From NCBI GenBank assembly GCA_030830685.1, contig JAURMM010000061.1:1-32217 (forward strand): a stretch of DNA of 32,217 bases. The letters are read 5' to 3'. The DNA is from Gammaproteobacteria bacterium. Lineage in GTDB: Bacteria; Pseudomonadota; Gammaproteobacteria; Ga0077536. This document shows, one piece after another, positions 1-8,159 of the stretch. The notes under the pieces were generated by a model. The model saw only the letters and a list, made by a program, of their open reading frames with translations. It made no database searches and had not been told where the DNA came from. Numbering within the stretch: position 1 is the stretch's first letter; every line of letters begins with the position of its first letter. The translations under genes were made by a program, and so were the position numbers.

Positions 1-1
1 C

Positions 2-127
2 GATGCGGTGGACGCCGGAGATCCGCTGGCCAGACGTGGCGCGGAACTCTCGTCAGCCCTGGAGTCCTTGCTAGCGACGGATCCGGAAGCCGCTGTCGCG
101 ACCCCGCTGCAACCGCCACAACCCTGA
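2..127 (+). CDS. C-terminal end of an unidentified protein (cut by window edge)
   Basis: An open frame enters from the left edge and ends at TGA 125-127, giving 41 visible residues. They form a charged, probably helical stretch ([18 protein letters not shown]) followed by an Ala/Pro-rich tail ending LQPPQP. I recognise no domain in this fragment. It ends 32 nt before mutS on the same strand, so co-transcription with mutS is possible. Pseudomonas has cinA/recA and an uncharacterised gene near mutS, but nothing visible here confirms a match. Confidence 0.45.
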   Translation, partial: DAVDAGDPLARRGAELSSALESLLATDPEAAVATPLQPPQP

Positions 128-159
128 GCAATTCCGGCCGCCTGGCACTCAAGAAACCG

Positions 160-2703
160 ATGTCCACGAGCCTTGCTTCCCATACTCCGGTGATGCAGCA
201 GTATCTGCGAATCAAGGCCGAGCATCCTGGCCTGTTGCTGTTCTACCGTATGGGAGACTTCTACGAGCTGTTTTTCGATGACGCGAAACGCGCCGCAAAG
301 CTGCTCGATATCGTGCTGACCAGTCGAGGGGAATCAGGTGGGGAACGGATTCCCATGGCGGGCGTTCCGGCGCATGCGGTGGACAACTACCTCGCCCGTC
401 TGCTTCGGCTCGGTGAATCAGTCGTGATTTGTGAACAGATTGGAGACCCCGCAACCAGCCGGGGACCCGTCGAGCGCAAGGTGACGCGGATCCTGACCCC
501 TGGCACGTTGGTCGAAGACAGCCTGCTCAACGAGCGCCGCGATGCATTGCTGGTAGCGGTCAATCCACGCGCCGGGCGCCACGGTCTTGCCTGGCTGGAG
601 CTCGCCAGTGGGCGCTTTCATGCCATGGAGGTCGAATCATCCGCAGCAGTGGAAACAGAACTCGCAAGGCTGCGACCCGCAGAACTGCTGTATCCGGACG
701 ATGCGCCAGACGCGGTGGCAGGTCAGGGCGCACCCGTCCAGCGGGCCCGCCCCGCCGCGCATTTCGCCACCACTCCCGCTGCCTGCAAGCGCCTCGACAT
801 CAGCGATCCCGACTGCATTCTGGCGCCCGACAGTCCCGCCATCGGCGCCGCGGCGAGCGTGCTTGCCTACGCCGAAGAAATGCACTGCGGTGTGCTGCCA
901 CATCTGCGCGCGCTGGAGTTCGAGCAGCGGGGAGACATCCTGCAGATTGATCCGGCCACGCGCAGGCATCTGGAGTTGGTGGAAAGCACCATCGATGAGG
1001 GAACAGGCACCCTCGTTTCACTGCTCGATACCACGGTCACCAGCATGGGCGGCCGACTTCTGCGCCGCTGGCTGGTCACGCCCTTGCAGGACCACAGCCG
1101 GATTGTGCGCAGACTGGACTGCGTAGCGGTCCTGCTCAGCTCTCCGTTGGCACTGCGCTTGCGGGATGAACTGCGCGTGATCTGCGACCTGGAAAGAATT
1201 GCCACCCGCATCGCACTTCGCAGTGCGCGTCCCCGTGAGCTGGGGCAGCTGCGCGACACACTGCGGGCGATGCCCGGCTTGCGCGCGATCATCGCGGGTC
1301 TCGACTCTCCCGCACTCCAGGTGCTCGGCGGGATGCTCGGGGATTTTGCCGCCGAATGTGCCTTGCTGGAATCAGCGCTGGTTGCACAACCACCGCTTCT
1401 GGTGCGGGAAGGCGGGATCTTCGCGCCCGGCTACGACGCCGAGCTCGATGCAGCCCGAGGGATGGCGGAGGACGGCGAACAGTACCTGCTCGACCTCGAG
1501 CAACGGGAAAGAGCGCGTACCGGCATCCCCGGCCTGAAGGTGGGCTACAACCGGGTGCACGGCTACTACATCGAGCTCAGTCGCGCACGGGGGGATGAAG
1601 TCCCGCCCGACTATCACCGTCGGCAAACACTGAAAGGCGTGGAGCGCTACATCACGCCTGAGCTCAAACAGTTCGAGCACCGGGTGCTGGGCGCAAACGA
1701 GGAATCACTCACGCGCGAAAAAAGGCTTTATGAAGCGTTGCTGGAGCAGTTGTCCGGGCGTGTGACCGCATTCCAGTTGGCAGCGGCAGCGCTGGCGGAA
1801 GTCGATGTGCTGGCGTGTTTTGCCGAACGCGCGGAGTCACTCCACTGGGCGGCGCCCGTCTTCACGGACGAACCTGGCCTCGTCATCCACCAAGGAAGGC
1901 ATCCCCTCGTGGAGCGCTTCGGCAGTGGCAACTTTGTGGCCAACGATCTGGAACTGGATGAGGACCGGCGGATGCTGGTCATCACTGGCCCCAACATGGG
2001 GGGCAAGTCGACCTACATGCGCCAGACGGCATTGATTGCGATCCTCGCCCACTGCGGAAGCCACGTTCCTGCCGCTGCTGCGCGCTTTGGTCCGCTGGAA
2101 CGGATCTTCTCGCGCATCGGGGCCCACGATCAGCTGTCCCGCGGGCAAAGCACTTTCATGGTCGAGATGACGGAGATTGCCCACATTCTCCGTCACGCCA
2201 CGTCCCGCAGCCTCGTGTTGATCGATGAAATCGGGCGCGGCACCAGCACGTTTGATGGCATGTCGCTGGCCTGGGCCGCAGCCGAGCATCTGGCGATCCA
2301 TAATCGCAGCCTGACATTGTTTGCCACGCATTATTTTGAACTCACGGCGATTGCCGCCGCAGTGGAGGGGGTGGCCAACGTGCGTGTTGAGGCCGTCGAG
2401 CATGGTGAACAGGTGGTCTTCACCCACGCCGTGCGGGAGGGGCCGGCCAACCAGAGTTTCGGCCTTGCGGTCGCTCTTCTCGCAGGGGTGCCGCGCGAGG
2501 TTGTGGATGCCGCACGCCACAAGCTGGCCGTCTTGAATCATCACTACCTTGAAGGCCTGCAGGCGCATACACCCCAGCTGCCCCTGCCCCAGCCGGTTCC
2601 GCATCCTGTATTGGCACGGCTTGCCAGTCTGGATCCCGACGCCCTGACGCCCCGGGAAGCGCTGGCGCTGCTCTACGAGTTGCAGCGTTCGATCGGCACC
2701 TGA
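160..2703 (+). CDS. mutS: DNA mismatch repair protein MutS
   Basis: MutS recognises mispaired and small looped bases and recruits MutL for methyl-directed repair. The 847-residue length is normal for the family. The mismatch-wedge motif is F34-Y35-E36 in GDFYELF. The C-terminal ABC-type ATPase has Walker [10 protein letters not shown] at about 610-618, Walker [14 protein letters not shown] with D689-E690, and the signature histidine at about 724 in FATHYFEL. The region between has the lever and clamp character expected, including [13 protein letters not shown]. The end ([20 protein letters not shown]) resembles the MutS C-terminal tetramerisation element. ATG 160 is preceded only by a weak purine run (AAGAAA). 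The fdxA gene follows after a 107-nt gap that has its own promoter, a mutS-fdxA order shared with Pseudomonas. No key residue is missing. Confidence 0.98.
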   Translation: MSTSLASHTPVMQQYLRIKAEHPGLLLFYRMGDFYELFFDDAKRAAKLLDIVLTSRGESGGERIPMAGVPAHAVDNYLARLLRLGESVVICEQIGDPATSRGPVERKVTRILTPGTLVEDSLLNERRDALLVAVNPRAGRHGLAWLELASGRFHAMEVESSAAVETELARLRPAELLYPDDAPDAVAGQGAPVQRARPAAHFATTPAACKRLDISDPDCILAPDSPAIGAAASVLAYAEEMHCGVLPHLRALEFEQRGDILQIDPATRRHLELVESTIDEGTGTLVSLLDTTVTSMGGRLLRRWLVTPLQDHSRIVRRLDCVAVLLSSPLALRLRDELRVICDLERIATRIALRSARPRELGQLRDTLRAMPGLRAIIAGLDSPALQVLGGMLGDFAAECALLESALVAQPPLLVREGGIFAPGYDAELDAARGMAEDGEQYLLDLEQRERARTGIPGLKVGYNRVHGYYIELSRARGDEVPPDYHRRQTLKGVERYITPELKQFEHRVLGANEESLTREKRLYEALLEQLSGRVTAFQLAAAALAEVDVLACFAERAESLHWAAPVFTDEPGLVIHQGRHPLVERFGSGNFVANDLELDEDRRMLVITGPNMGGKSTYMRQTALIAILAHCGSHVPAAAARFGPLERIFSRIGAHDQLSRGQSTFMVEMTEIAHILRHATSRSLVLIDEIGRGTSTFDGMSLAWAAAEHLAIHNRSLTLFATHYFELTAIAAAVEGVANVRVEAVEHGEQVVFTHAVREGPANQSFGLAVALLAGVPREVVDAARHKLAVLNHHYLEGLQAHTPQLPLPQPVPHPVLARLASLDPDALTPREALALLYELQRSIGT

Positions 2704-2752
2704 CGGGCATCCTGGGAGACCGACCTGGTGTGTCTCCATACGGCAGGGAATG

Positions 2753-2781
2753 TTGGGCACACCCGGTGCTGTGGCTATAAT
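2753..2781 (+). promoter_or_regulatory. Sigma-70-type promoter for fdxA
   Basis: A perfect -10 hexamer TATAAT (2776-2781) lies 17 nt downstream of TTGGGC (2753-2758), which matches the TTG core of the -35 consensus. It sits in the mutS-fdxA gap and would start transcription near 2788, about 23 nt before the fdxA ATG. It is one of the best sigma-70 matches I found in the window. Confidence 0.7.
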
Positions 2782-2810
2782 GCGGCCGTTTTAAACCAGG
2801 CGCCGCCACC

Positions 2811-3134
2811 ATGACTTTTGTAGTGACCGAAAACTGTATCAAGTGCAAATACACCGACTGCGTGGAAGTCTGCCCGGTCGATTGCTTCCATGAAGGCCCG
2901 AACATGCTGGTAATCGATCCTGACGAGTGCATCGATTGCACCCTCTGCGAACCAGAGTGCCCGGCTGAGGCAATCAAATCGGAGGACGATCTGACCGAGG
3001 AAGAAAACCATTTCCTTGCGCTCAATGCAGAGCTCGCAAAGGAGTGGCCCGTCATCAACGAGATGAAGGATCCCCCGGCAGACGCGGAAGAATGGAAAGG
3101 CGTTGCTGGCAAGCTGCAACATCTCGAGCGCTGA
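2811..3134 (+). CDS. fdxA: Seven-iron ferredoxin FdxA (3Fe-4S plus 4Fe-4S)
   Basis: This small soluble electron carrier has 107 codons, the length of the Azotobacter vinelandii FdI family, and closely resembles that protein throughout. By that family's ligand pattern, C9, C17 and C50 bind the 3Fe-4S cluster and C21, C40, C43 and C46 bind the 4Fe-4S cluster. C12 and C25 are the extra cysteines typical of the family. The C-terminal extension ending GKLQHLER is also characteristic. AGGCG about 8 nt before ATG 2811 can serve as ribosome binding site. It is monocistronic, with the promoter at 2753-2781 and a strong hairpin at 3184-3210 after the stop. The physiological partner cannot be told from this locus. 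Confidence 0.97.
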   Translation: MTFVVTENCIKCKYTDCVEVCPVDCFHEGPNMLVIDPDECIDCTLCEPECPAEAIKSEDDLTEEENHFLALNAELAKEWPVINEMKDPPADAEEWKGVAGKLQHLER

Positions 3135-3183
3135 GCAGCCGCAAACCCCGCCCCCGCCAGTTCTGCCGTGGGTGGAAAAGAGC

Positions 3184-3210
3184 GGATGGCCGGCCTCCCG
3201 CCGGCCATCC
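3184..3210 (+). terminator. Strong hairpin after fdxA, terminator-like
   Basis: GGATGGCCGGC (3184-3194) and GCCGGCCATCC (3200-3210) form a perfect 11-bp GC-rich stem with a 5-nt loop, 50 nt after the fdxA stop. No T-run follows, so it is not a canonical intrinsic terminator. It may cap the fdxA mRNA 3' end, or belong to the hairpin cluster that follows it. Confidence 0.45.
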
Positions 3211-3218
3211 AGCCCACC

Positions 3219-3288
3219 GGGTTCATCCCTGAACCCTGTCCACAAGCGTCATCCCTGACACCTGTACACGTTGCGACCTCCCTGTCGC
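3219..3288. repeat. Tandem short hairpin repeats (REP-like)
   Basis: Two copies of a unit containing TCATCCCTGA and CCTGTnCAC occur with a 26-nt period (3222-3244 and 3248-3270). Each TCATCCCTGA core is a hairpin with loop TCCC. The first stem is GGGTTCA/TGAACCC (3219-3225 with 3230-3236). The second is GTCA/TGAC (3248-3251 with 3256-3259). The outer T-A pair of one core is replaced by G-C in the other, which keeps pairing. A third small hairpin, GCGAC/GTCGC (3273-3277 with 3284-3288), follows. Confidence 0.5.
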
Positions 3289-3594
3289 GGGATGCATTCT
3301 CGGCAGAGGGCCGACGCCTGCCCATGAATCCCGGGTCCAGCTCCTTCCGCCCCACGCGACGCATCTTCCTGAGCGAGGGCAGACGTTTGGGACCAATTGC
3401 TGGCGGGGTCGTGAGAATCGTCAGCCGTAGTCGGCCCTGAGACCGGAAATATTCCCATCACGGCCTGCGCCGGCTCGCCGGGTGGTTCGGTGAACGGCGG
3501 ACACGATTCCCACGGACAGGCTTGGCGGCGCCTGAATCGTCGCTCCCGAGTGCACCTTCCTGTAATCTGTGGCACTCGCAGGACAGGAATCGTC

Positions 3595-4068
3595 ATGGGT
3601 GCCGGCATCTCTCTGCCAAGACTGACGCTCTGGTTCATAGTGATGTCCAGCGGACTGACCCATGGCTTGCAGGCGGCTGAGGTCTATCGATGGGAAGACG
3701 AAACGGGTGGCGTGCACTACAGCGACCGGCCCCAGAGTCCAAGGGCAAAAAAGCTCGAAGTGCGTCAAGGCGGGTCGCGAGAAGCCGCAATGCAGGAGGC
3801 CGCCCGGCTTGAACGCACCCAGCGCATGCTCGATGAGTACGCCAGCGAACGCGAAGACCGGGAAGTCTCGCGCGCGCAAGCGGAAACCGAAAAAGCAAAG
3901 CGCAGGGAGCAATGCGATGCTGCAAGCCTCGAGCAGGTGGAGCTCGAATATTCCGCCTACCTCTATACCCGGGACAAAGATGGCAACAAGATCATCCTGC
4001 CTGACAGCGAACTGGCGCAGCGCCGCAAGGACGTCGCGGCACGGGTTGCAGAATTCTGCTCACAGTAA
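3595..4068 (+). CDS. Secreted DUF4124 domain protein with coiled-coil region
   Basis: The predicted protein has 157 residues. An N-terminal signal peptide (hydrophobic core LTLWFIVMSSGL, likely cleavage after LQA or LQAA near residue 27-28) is followed by a DUF4124 motif, EVYRWEDETGGVHYSDRP (about 29-46). That is the usual start of this family of small periplasmic or envelope proteins of unknown function. Residues 60-120 are rich in Glu, Arg, Ala and Gln and look like a long helix or coiled coil. A frame open further upstream allows an earlier start, but ATG 3595 has AGGA (3585-3588) at good spacing and puts the signal peptide at the N-terminus. Its stop is followed by the PPM phosphatase gene 56 nt downstream. 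Function is unknown. Confidence 0.8.
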   Translation: MGAGISLPRLTLWFIVMSSGLTHGLQAAEVYRWEDETGGVHYSDRPQSPRAKKLEVRQGGSREAAMQEAARLERTQRMLDEYASEREDREVSRAQAETEKAKRREQCDAASLEQVELEYSAYLYTRDKDGNKIILPDSELAQRRKDVAARVAEFCSQ

Positions 4069-4124
4069 TGACTTCGTCCCGGGTATGGCCCCCCGGCGCG
4101 GCCGAACCCTACGCGGGAACCTGC

Positions 4125-4892
4125 ATGGCTAAGACCGTGGAACTGGAACTCGCGAACGTCTCGGACACCGGGCTGAAGCGAGCGAACAATGAGGACAGCG
4201 CGGTCACCGATCCGCAAAGCGGGCTCATTCTGGTCGCCGATGGCATGGGCGGATACAAAGCCGGCGAAGTCGCCAGCGCGATCGCGGCCAAGGTGGTGTT
4301 GGACGATGTTCGCGCCGCACTCAGCGGGCCTGAGTATCTGGAAATGGGCGCGGACGAGGTCTCACTGCTCCGCGCGGCGATCGAAAGCGCCAATCTCCAC
4401 ATTTACGAGACAGCGGCGCAGATCCCGCAATGCCGAGGGATGGGAACAACCATCGCAGCCGTTCTGTTTGCGCCTGGACGGGCTACCGTAGCCCATGTCG
4501 GTGATTCACGCGTGTATTGCCTGCGCGCGGGCGCGCTCCGCCAGGTCACTACCGACCATTCCCTGTTCCAGGAGCTCGTCGACAAAGGTTTCTTCACACC
4601 GGAAGAGGCGCAAGCCACGACGCCGAGGAATCTGGTTACGCGGGCGCTCGGCATCGACATGCAGGTCAACGTCGATGTGCAGCAACTGGAGACCCTGCCG
4701 AACGACATCTTCCTGGTCTGCTCCGATGGTCTGACCGACATGGTCAGCGCTGAAGATATACATTTAACCCTCGACAGGTATGGTGCTAATCTACAGACCG
4801 CAGCGCAGGAACTGGTTGAACTTGCAAACGCAGGTGGGGGCAGGGACAACGTTTCCGTGGTGCTCGCCCGCCCCCTCGTCTGTGAGGACTGA
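4125..4892 (+). CDS. PPM/PP2C-family Ser/Thr protein phosphatase
   Basis: This is a metal-dependent phosphatase that removes phosphate from Ser/Thr in proteins. All core PPM motifs are present: ANNEDS with D24, LVADGMGG with D39-G40, GMGTTIAAVLF, VAHVGDSRVY, TTDHSL, RNLVTRALG, LVCSDGLTDMV with D201, and GGGRDNVSVVLA with D241. These supply the metal-binding aspartates, so it should be active. From ATG 4125 the length is 255 residues, typical of Stp-like bacterial PPMs, and GGGA lies 6 nt upstream. An earlier in-frame ATG at 4068 overlaps the previous stop but has no ribosome binding site and adds a non-conserved leader. An FHA-domain gene follows 65 nt downstream, and pairing of a PPM with an FHA protein is a common sign of Ser/Thr phosphorylation signalling. 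No cognate kinase is in the window. Confidence 0.92.
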   Translation: MAKTVELELANVSDTGLKRANNEDSAVTDPQSGLILVADGMGGYKAGEVASAIAAKVVLDDVRAALSGPEYLEMGADEVSLLRAAIESANLHIYETAAQIPQCRGMGTTIAAVLFAPGRATVAHVGDSRVYCLRAGALRQVTTDHSLFQELVDKGFFTPEEAQATTPRNLVTRALGIDMQVNVDVQQLETLPNDIFLVCSDGLTDMVSAEDIHLTLDRYGANLQTAAQELVELANAGGGRDNVSVVLARPLVCED

Positions 4893-4957
4893 CGGCAGCG
4901 GGTCCAGGTCCGAACTACCAAGCCTCTGGTCGCGAGGCAGCCGACAGGACGCATTCA

Positions 4958-5677
4958 ATGGGCAAACTCCTACTCAGCCTGAATGGCGAGGTTCAGGGCG
5001 AATTCCAGCTCAACAAGGAGCGGATGACGATCGGCCGCAAGACGGATAACGACATCCGCATCGACAACCTAGCGGTCAGCGGCCGCCATGCGCTGGTGAT
5101 CACCATCCTTGATGACTCGTTCCTGGAGGATCTGGGGAGCACCAACGGCACTTACGTCAACGGCAAGATCATCAAGAAGCATGCTCTGCGTGACGGGGAC
5201 GTAATCGGCATCGGCAAGCACGAGCTCAAATACGTCAACGAGCATGCCAGTGCAGACGACGAAGATTTCGAGAAAACCATGGTCATCCGCCCGAGCAGCG
5301 CTACCGCTGCCGCTGCGGCGGCCAAGGGTGCTGGCCTGTCGACCACGGGATCCCAGCTCAATGCTGGCTCTCCGCGTCCCGCACCCGTTGCAGGCGGCAT
5401 GCCACTTGGCAAGCTGCAGGTCCTCAATGGCCCCATCGCGGGCAAGGAACTGGAACTCACCAAGGCGCTGGTCACGCTCGGCAAGCCTGGCGTGCAGGTG
5501 GCGGTGATTTCGCGGCGCACCCAGGGCTATTTTCTGACCCACATCGAGGGAGACGGGCGCAACAACAACTTTCCCATCGTCAACGGCAAGCCGATAGGGG
5601 TTCAAACCTACGGGCTCAAGCATGGTGACATCATCGAGCTCGCCGGCATCAAGATGGCTTACGTCGCCGTCATGTGA
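4958..5677 (+). CDS. Tandem FHA domain protein
   Basis: FHA domains bind phosphothreonine peptides. The first domain (about 5-93) has the conserved residues: G26-R27, S41, H44, N63-G64 in LGSTNGTYVNG, and N68-G69. An acidic linker with FEKTMVIRP (T107) follows. An Ala/Pro/Gly-rich hinge (about 115-147) leads to a second beta-rich domain (about 149-239) with FHA spacing (ALVTLGKPG, VISRRTQGYFL, NNNFPIVNGKPI, GLKHGDIIELAGIKMAYV). That second copy lacks the clear Ser-x-x-His signature, so it is probably degenerate. The gene lies just downstream of the PPM phosphatase. T107 with Ile at +3 fits the pThr-x-x-Ile preference of many FHA domains, so the protein may be phosphorylated and self-recognised, as in GarA/OdhI-type proteins. 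That is inference. Confidence 0.88.
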   Translation: MGKLLLSLNGEVQGEFQLNKERMTIGRKTDNDIRIDNLAVSGRHALVITILDDSFLEDLGSTNGTYVNGKIIKKHALRDGDVIGIGKHELKYVNEHASADDEDFEKTMVIRPSSATAAAAAAKGAGLSTTGSQLNAGSPRPAPVAGGMPLGKLQVLNGPIAGKELELTKALVTLGKPGVQVAVISRRTQGYFLTHIEGDGRNNNFPIVNGKPIGVQTYGLKHGDIIELAGIKMAYVAVM

Positions 5678-5707
5678 TGGGCGCGGGAGCCCGAGCGGCC
5701 ATGCCCT

Positions 5708-6037
5708 TCAACCCTGGGCGAGGCGGTCCTCCAGCGAGTCGTGAATTTTGAAAACCCGGTCGAGATGGGCCAATTCCAGCACGCTCCGCACTGCCTCACT
5801 GACCTTGAGCAATCCGAATTCCAGGTGCTTGCGCCGGGCCACTTGGTATCCCTCCACCAGACTCGCAACGCCTGAGCTGTCGATATAGGTCACCGCCGAT
5901 AGGTCGACCAGGGTCGGTTGGCCAGAGGCGAGGCTCCGCAAGATCGTTTCCCGTGCGGCCGCCGAGCAGGACAGATCGACGTCACCGCTCAGCTCGACCA
6001 CCGAGAAGCCTTCCTTCGTGATCAGATTGAACTCCAT
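5708..6037 (-). CDS. STAS-domain anti-sigma factor antagonist
   Basis: The 109-residue protein is a single STAS domain of the SpoIIAA/RsbV class. The diagnostic loop is VTYIDSSGVASL, with S54-S55; the serine there is the phospho-acceptor in this family. In partner switching, the unphosphorylated form binds an anti-sigma kinase and frees its target. ATG 6037 overlaps the stop of the upstream GAF-PP2C-HATPase gene (TGATG), and GGAGG lies just ahead of it, so translation is coupled. This identifies the fusion protein as its likely kinase and phosphatase. It is the last gene of the leftward run and ends 30 nt from the FHA gene that converges on it. Confidence 0.93.
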   Translation of the reverse strand: MEFNLITKEGFSVVELSGDVDLSCSAAARETILRSLASGQPTLVDLSAVTYIDSSGVASLVEGYQVARRKHLEFGLLKVSEAVRSVLELAHLDRVFKIHDSLEDRLAQG

Positions 6038-7728
6038 CAATCCTCCTCCAGTTTCTTGCGCATACGCAGCGTGTTGCCGCGGGCTTCCGCGAGATGGCCA
6101 TATTGCCACTCATCGACTGCTGATTGGATGAAATGTGTGCCCAACCCGCCGGGACGCAGATCCGCGAGATCGCGCGGCCCGATTCTTTGATGGTCTACCG
6201 GGGGTGCATGGTCGACGATGAGCAGATCCAGACGGTCCCCGATCCGACGCAGATCGAGGTTGATCATGCCGGGCCGGGAGTGCCCATACGCGTGTTGCAT
6301 GATGTTCATGCAAGCCTCATTCACCGCCACGATGAAAGATTCACGGCCCTTCGCCGAGAGCTTTTGTGCATGCAGCGCCAGGCTCAACTCGCGACGTAAA
6401 GTCTTGAGGCGACGCGGTTCCGCCTGGAACTCGAGCGCCAGCAGGGGCTCATCAAATACCTCAGGTGCGAGCCCCAGAAGAGTGAGATCATCATGAAAGC
6501 GCCGCTGTTGCACCCGCAGCGCCTCTACGAGCGTCGGTAGCCGCTCGGACAGGGGCAAGGGTTCCACCTGTTCGAGCAAATCCAGCAGCCCTCCCACCCC
6601 CAAGGGCGCACCGCTTCCGTCACGCGCTTCAGTGACGCCGTCGGTATAGAAATAGCAAGGCCCTCGGGCAAGCGAGAGACGCTGGTTGGGCACGCCGAGA
6701 ACCGGCAGCACTCCCAGCGGTGGGGCCTGGACCGAAAGGCACTCGTAACGACCGGGGCCCAAGCGCAACAGGGGCGGATGATGACCTGCATTGGCATACA
6801 CGAGCTCACCCGTGTCGGGATCGAGAATGCCGGCCAGGAGCGTCACGAACAGGCCTCTGGAAACAGTTTCGTACAACTCGGCGTTGATCTGTTCCAGCAG
6901 CGAGGAGGGATCTGGCACTGCCTTGGAGAGACATCGCAACAAACTGATGGTGCGAGTCATGAGCAACGCCGCATCCATGCCTTTGCCGGCCACATCAGCG
7001 ACGCTGACATGGACTCTGCCATCGGGGCGGCGCTGAAAATCGTAGAAGTCGCCCGAGACCCGACGGGCTGGCAGATTGAAGCCAGTTACCGCTAGCCCTG
7101 GATTGGGCGCAGGCAAGAGACTCAGCTGGATATCCCGGGCAAGCTCTATCTCCTTGCGCACGCGCTCCTGTTCGAGCAGTTCGCGAACCATGCGCATGTT
7201 CTGGATGGCGAGCGCAGCAGCCGCGGCCACTGCCGAGGCAAGATCGAGATCCGCCGGGGTGAACGGCCCATCATCGCCGAGGCGGTTGATGAGCTCGAGG
7301 GCACCGAGGCATGTGCCGCGGGTCTGGAGGGGAACACAGAGCAGGGAACGGGTGATGAGGCCGCTCCGGGTGTCTACCTGAGGCGCAAATCCGGGGTGGT
7401 GCTGAGCGTCCTCAACCATGATCGCCTGCCCGGTCGCAACTACCAGACCGACGATACCTTCCCCTGGGCCAACGCGTGTGCCGGTAACGTCCACCGGACC
7501 GGTGGAGCGCTGGCAGACCAAGGTATGGTCCTGTTCGTCCTGCAAGAAGATTGAAGCAGCCTCCACGTGCAGATGCTGCATCACGCGGTCCATGGTCCGC
7601 TGGAGCGTCTCATCCAGATCGAACGAACTTGCGAGATCCCGGTTTACGTCCTCCAGCAAAGCCAACGCCGGCGACTCTACGGACTGGCCCCGCGCCCCGG
7701 TGTGGGTGACCCGGGCAGTTCCGGTCAT
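6037..7728 (-). CDS. GAF / SpoIIE-type PP2C phosphatase / RsbW-like HATPase fusion
   Basis: This 563-residue protein joins a sensor, a phosphatase and an anti-sigma-type kinase. Residues about 27-175 form a GAF domain, 180-205 a helical linker, and 205-418 an RsbU/SpoIIE PP2C with metal motifs GDFYD (226-230), ADVAGKG with D245, YTDG (361-364) and HDD (412-414). Residues about 435-560 form a GHKL ATPase like RsbW, with N box NEACMNIMQHAY, G1 region VDHAPPVD and G2 GGLGTHFIQS. Both catalytic domains look intact. The likely substrate in both directions is the STAS protein encoded next. ATG 7728 overlaps the DUF1841 stop (ATGA) and is preferred over upstream in-frame starts inside that gene. No sigma factor is adjacent, so the final output is unknown. 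Confidence 0.92.
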   Translation of the reverse strand: MTGTARVTHTGARGQSVESPALALLEDVNRDLASSFDLDETLQRTMDRVMQHLHVEAASIFLQDEQDHTLVCQRSTGPVDVTGTRVGPGEGIVGLVVATGQAIMVEDAQHHPGFAPQVDTRSGLITRSLLCVPLQTRGTCLGALELINRLGDDGPFTPADLDLASAVAAAAALAIQNMRMVRELLEQERVRKEIELARDIQLSLLPAPNPGLAVTGFNLPARRVSGDFYDFQRRPDGRVHVSVADVAGKGMDAALLMTRTISLLRCLSKAVPDPSSLLEQINAELYETVSRGLFVTLLAGILDPDTGELVYANAGHHPPLLRLGPGRYECLSVQAPPLGVLPVLGVPNQRLSLARGPCYFYTDGVTEARDGSGAPLGVGGLLDLLEQVEPLPLSERLPTLVEALRVQQRRFHDDLTLLGLAPEVFDEPLLALEFQAEPRRLKTLRRELSLALHAQKLSAKGRESFIVAVNEACMNIMQHAYGHSRPGMINLDLRRIGDRLDLLIVDHAPPVDHQRIGPRDLADLRPGGLGTHFIQSAVDEWQYGHLAEARGNTLRMRKKLEED

Positions 7729-8144
7729 ATGATGGCAATTTGTTTGAGGCGTGTGAGATAGACCTGCTCGTCGGGCATCGCGCCGCGCGCCTGTGCTTCG
7801 TGCAGAATCTCGAAAAGTACCTGCATCATGCGGTGCTCCACGCGATGCGGATCCCGCTCCGCCTGGCAAAGCCGCTGGTGCTCGAGCCTGATCCCGACCG
7901 GTCGGTCAGTTTGCAATTGCTCGATGAGGGCAATGTGCAAGCCCATATGCAGGAAAGGATTGTGGACCGGCTCCGGCCCAGCCTTGGGCAGATCGGCTGC
8001 CTTGACGGCATCGTGATACTCCGGATGCGCCTCAATCACCTGGATCACAAGCCGCTCGAGCGGCTCCAGCGCGGCTCCCGACTGCCGTTTTTGCCAACAG
8101 GCCAGAAAAAAGCGACGGCTGTCTTCGCGGTTACCTGCAAACAT
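7725..8144 (-). CDS. DUF1841 family protein
   Basis: This 139-residue protein matches the DUF1841 family by its core PLERLVIQVIEAHPEYHD and the conserved NPFLHMGLHIALIEQ segment (about residues 61-75). The family is found in proteobacteria and has no known function. AGGA lies 9 nt before ATG 8144. It starts 15 nt after the nth stop and overlaps the next gene by 4 nt (ATGA), so it is probably co-translated with the signalling fusion. There is no signal peptide or membrane segment, so it should be cytoplasmic. Confidence 0.88.
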   Translation of the reverse strand: MFAGNREDSRRFFLACWQKRQSGAALEPLERLVIQVIEAHPEYHDAVKAADLPKAGPEPVHNPFLHMGLHIALIEQLQTDRPVGIRLEHQRLCQAERDPHRVEHRMMQVLFEILHEAQARGAMPDEQVYLTRLKQIAII

Positions 8145-8159
8145 CAGTCAAAGTCCTGT

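Larger units (their letters stand above)
3135..3594. other. 460-nt non-coding stretch between fdxA and the DUF4124 gene
   Basis: Apart from the hairpins at 3184-3288 I see no supported gene. Open frames crossing this stretch on either strand have no recognisable domain or convincing start. The last 100 nt must hold the promoter of the downstream gene, but I could not pick a convincing -35/-10 pair. Confidence 0.6.

Noticed and set aside
1837-3364. Minus-strand frames of 307 and 314 residues across mutS, fdxA and the spacer
   Set aside because: They overlap two certain genes on the other strand and each other and show no domain.
4068-4892. Earlier ATG (4068) for the PPM phosphatase
   Set aside because: It overlaps the previous stop as TAATG but has no ribosome binding site and adds 19 non-conserved residues; ATG 4125 fits the family start.
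3595-5677. Type VI secretion or other known FHA-linked locus
   Set aside because: None of the structural genes of such systems is nearby; only the phosphatase-FHA pair is seen.
6037-7728. Inactive HATPase because the G1 box reads DHAPP instead of DxGxP
   Set aside because: The aspartate and the N and G2 boxes are intact, and Ala at this place occurs in RsbW-like proteins; loss of activity is not supported.
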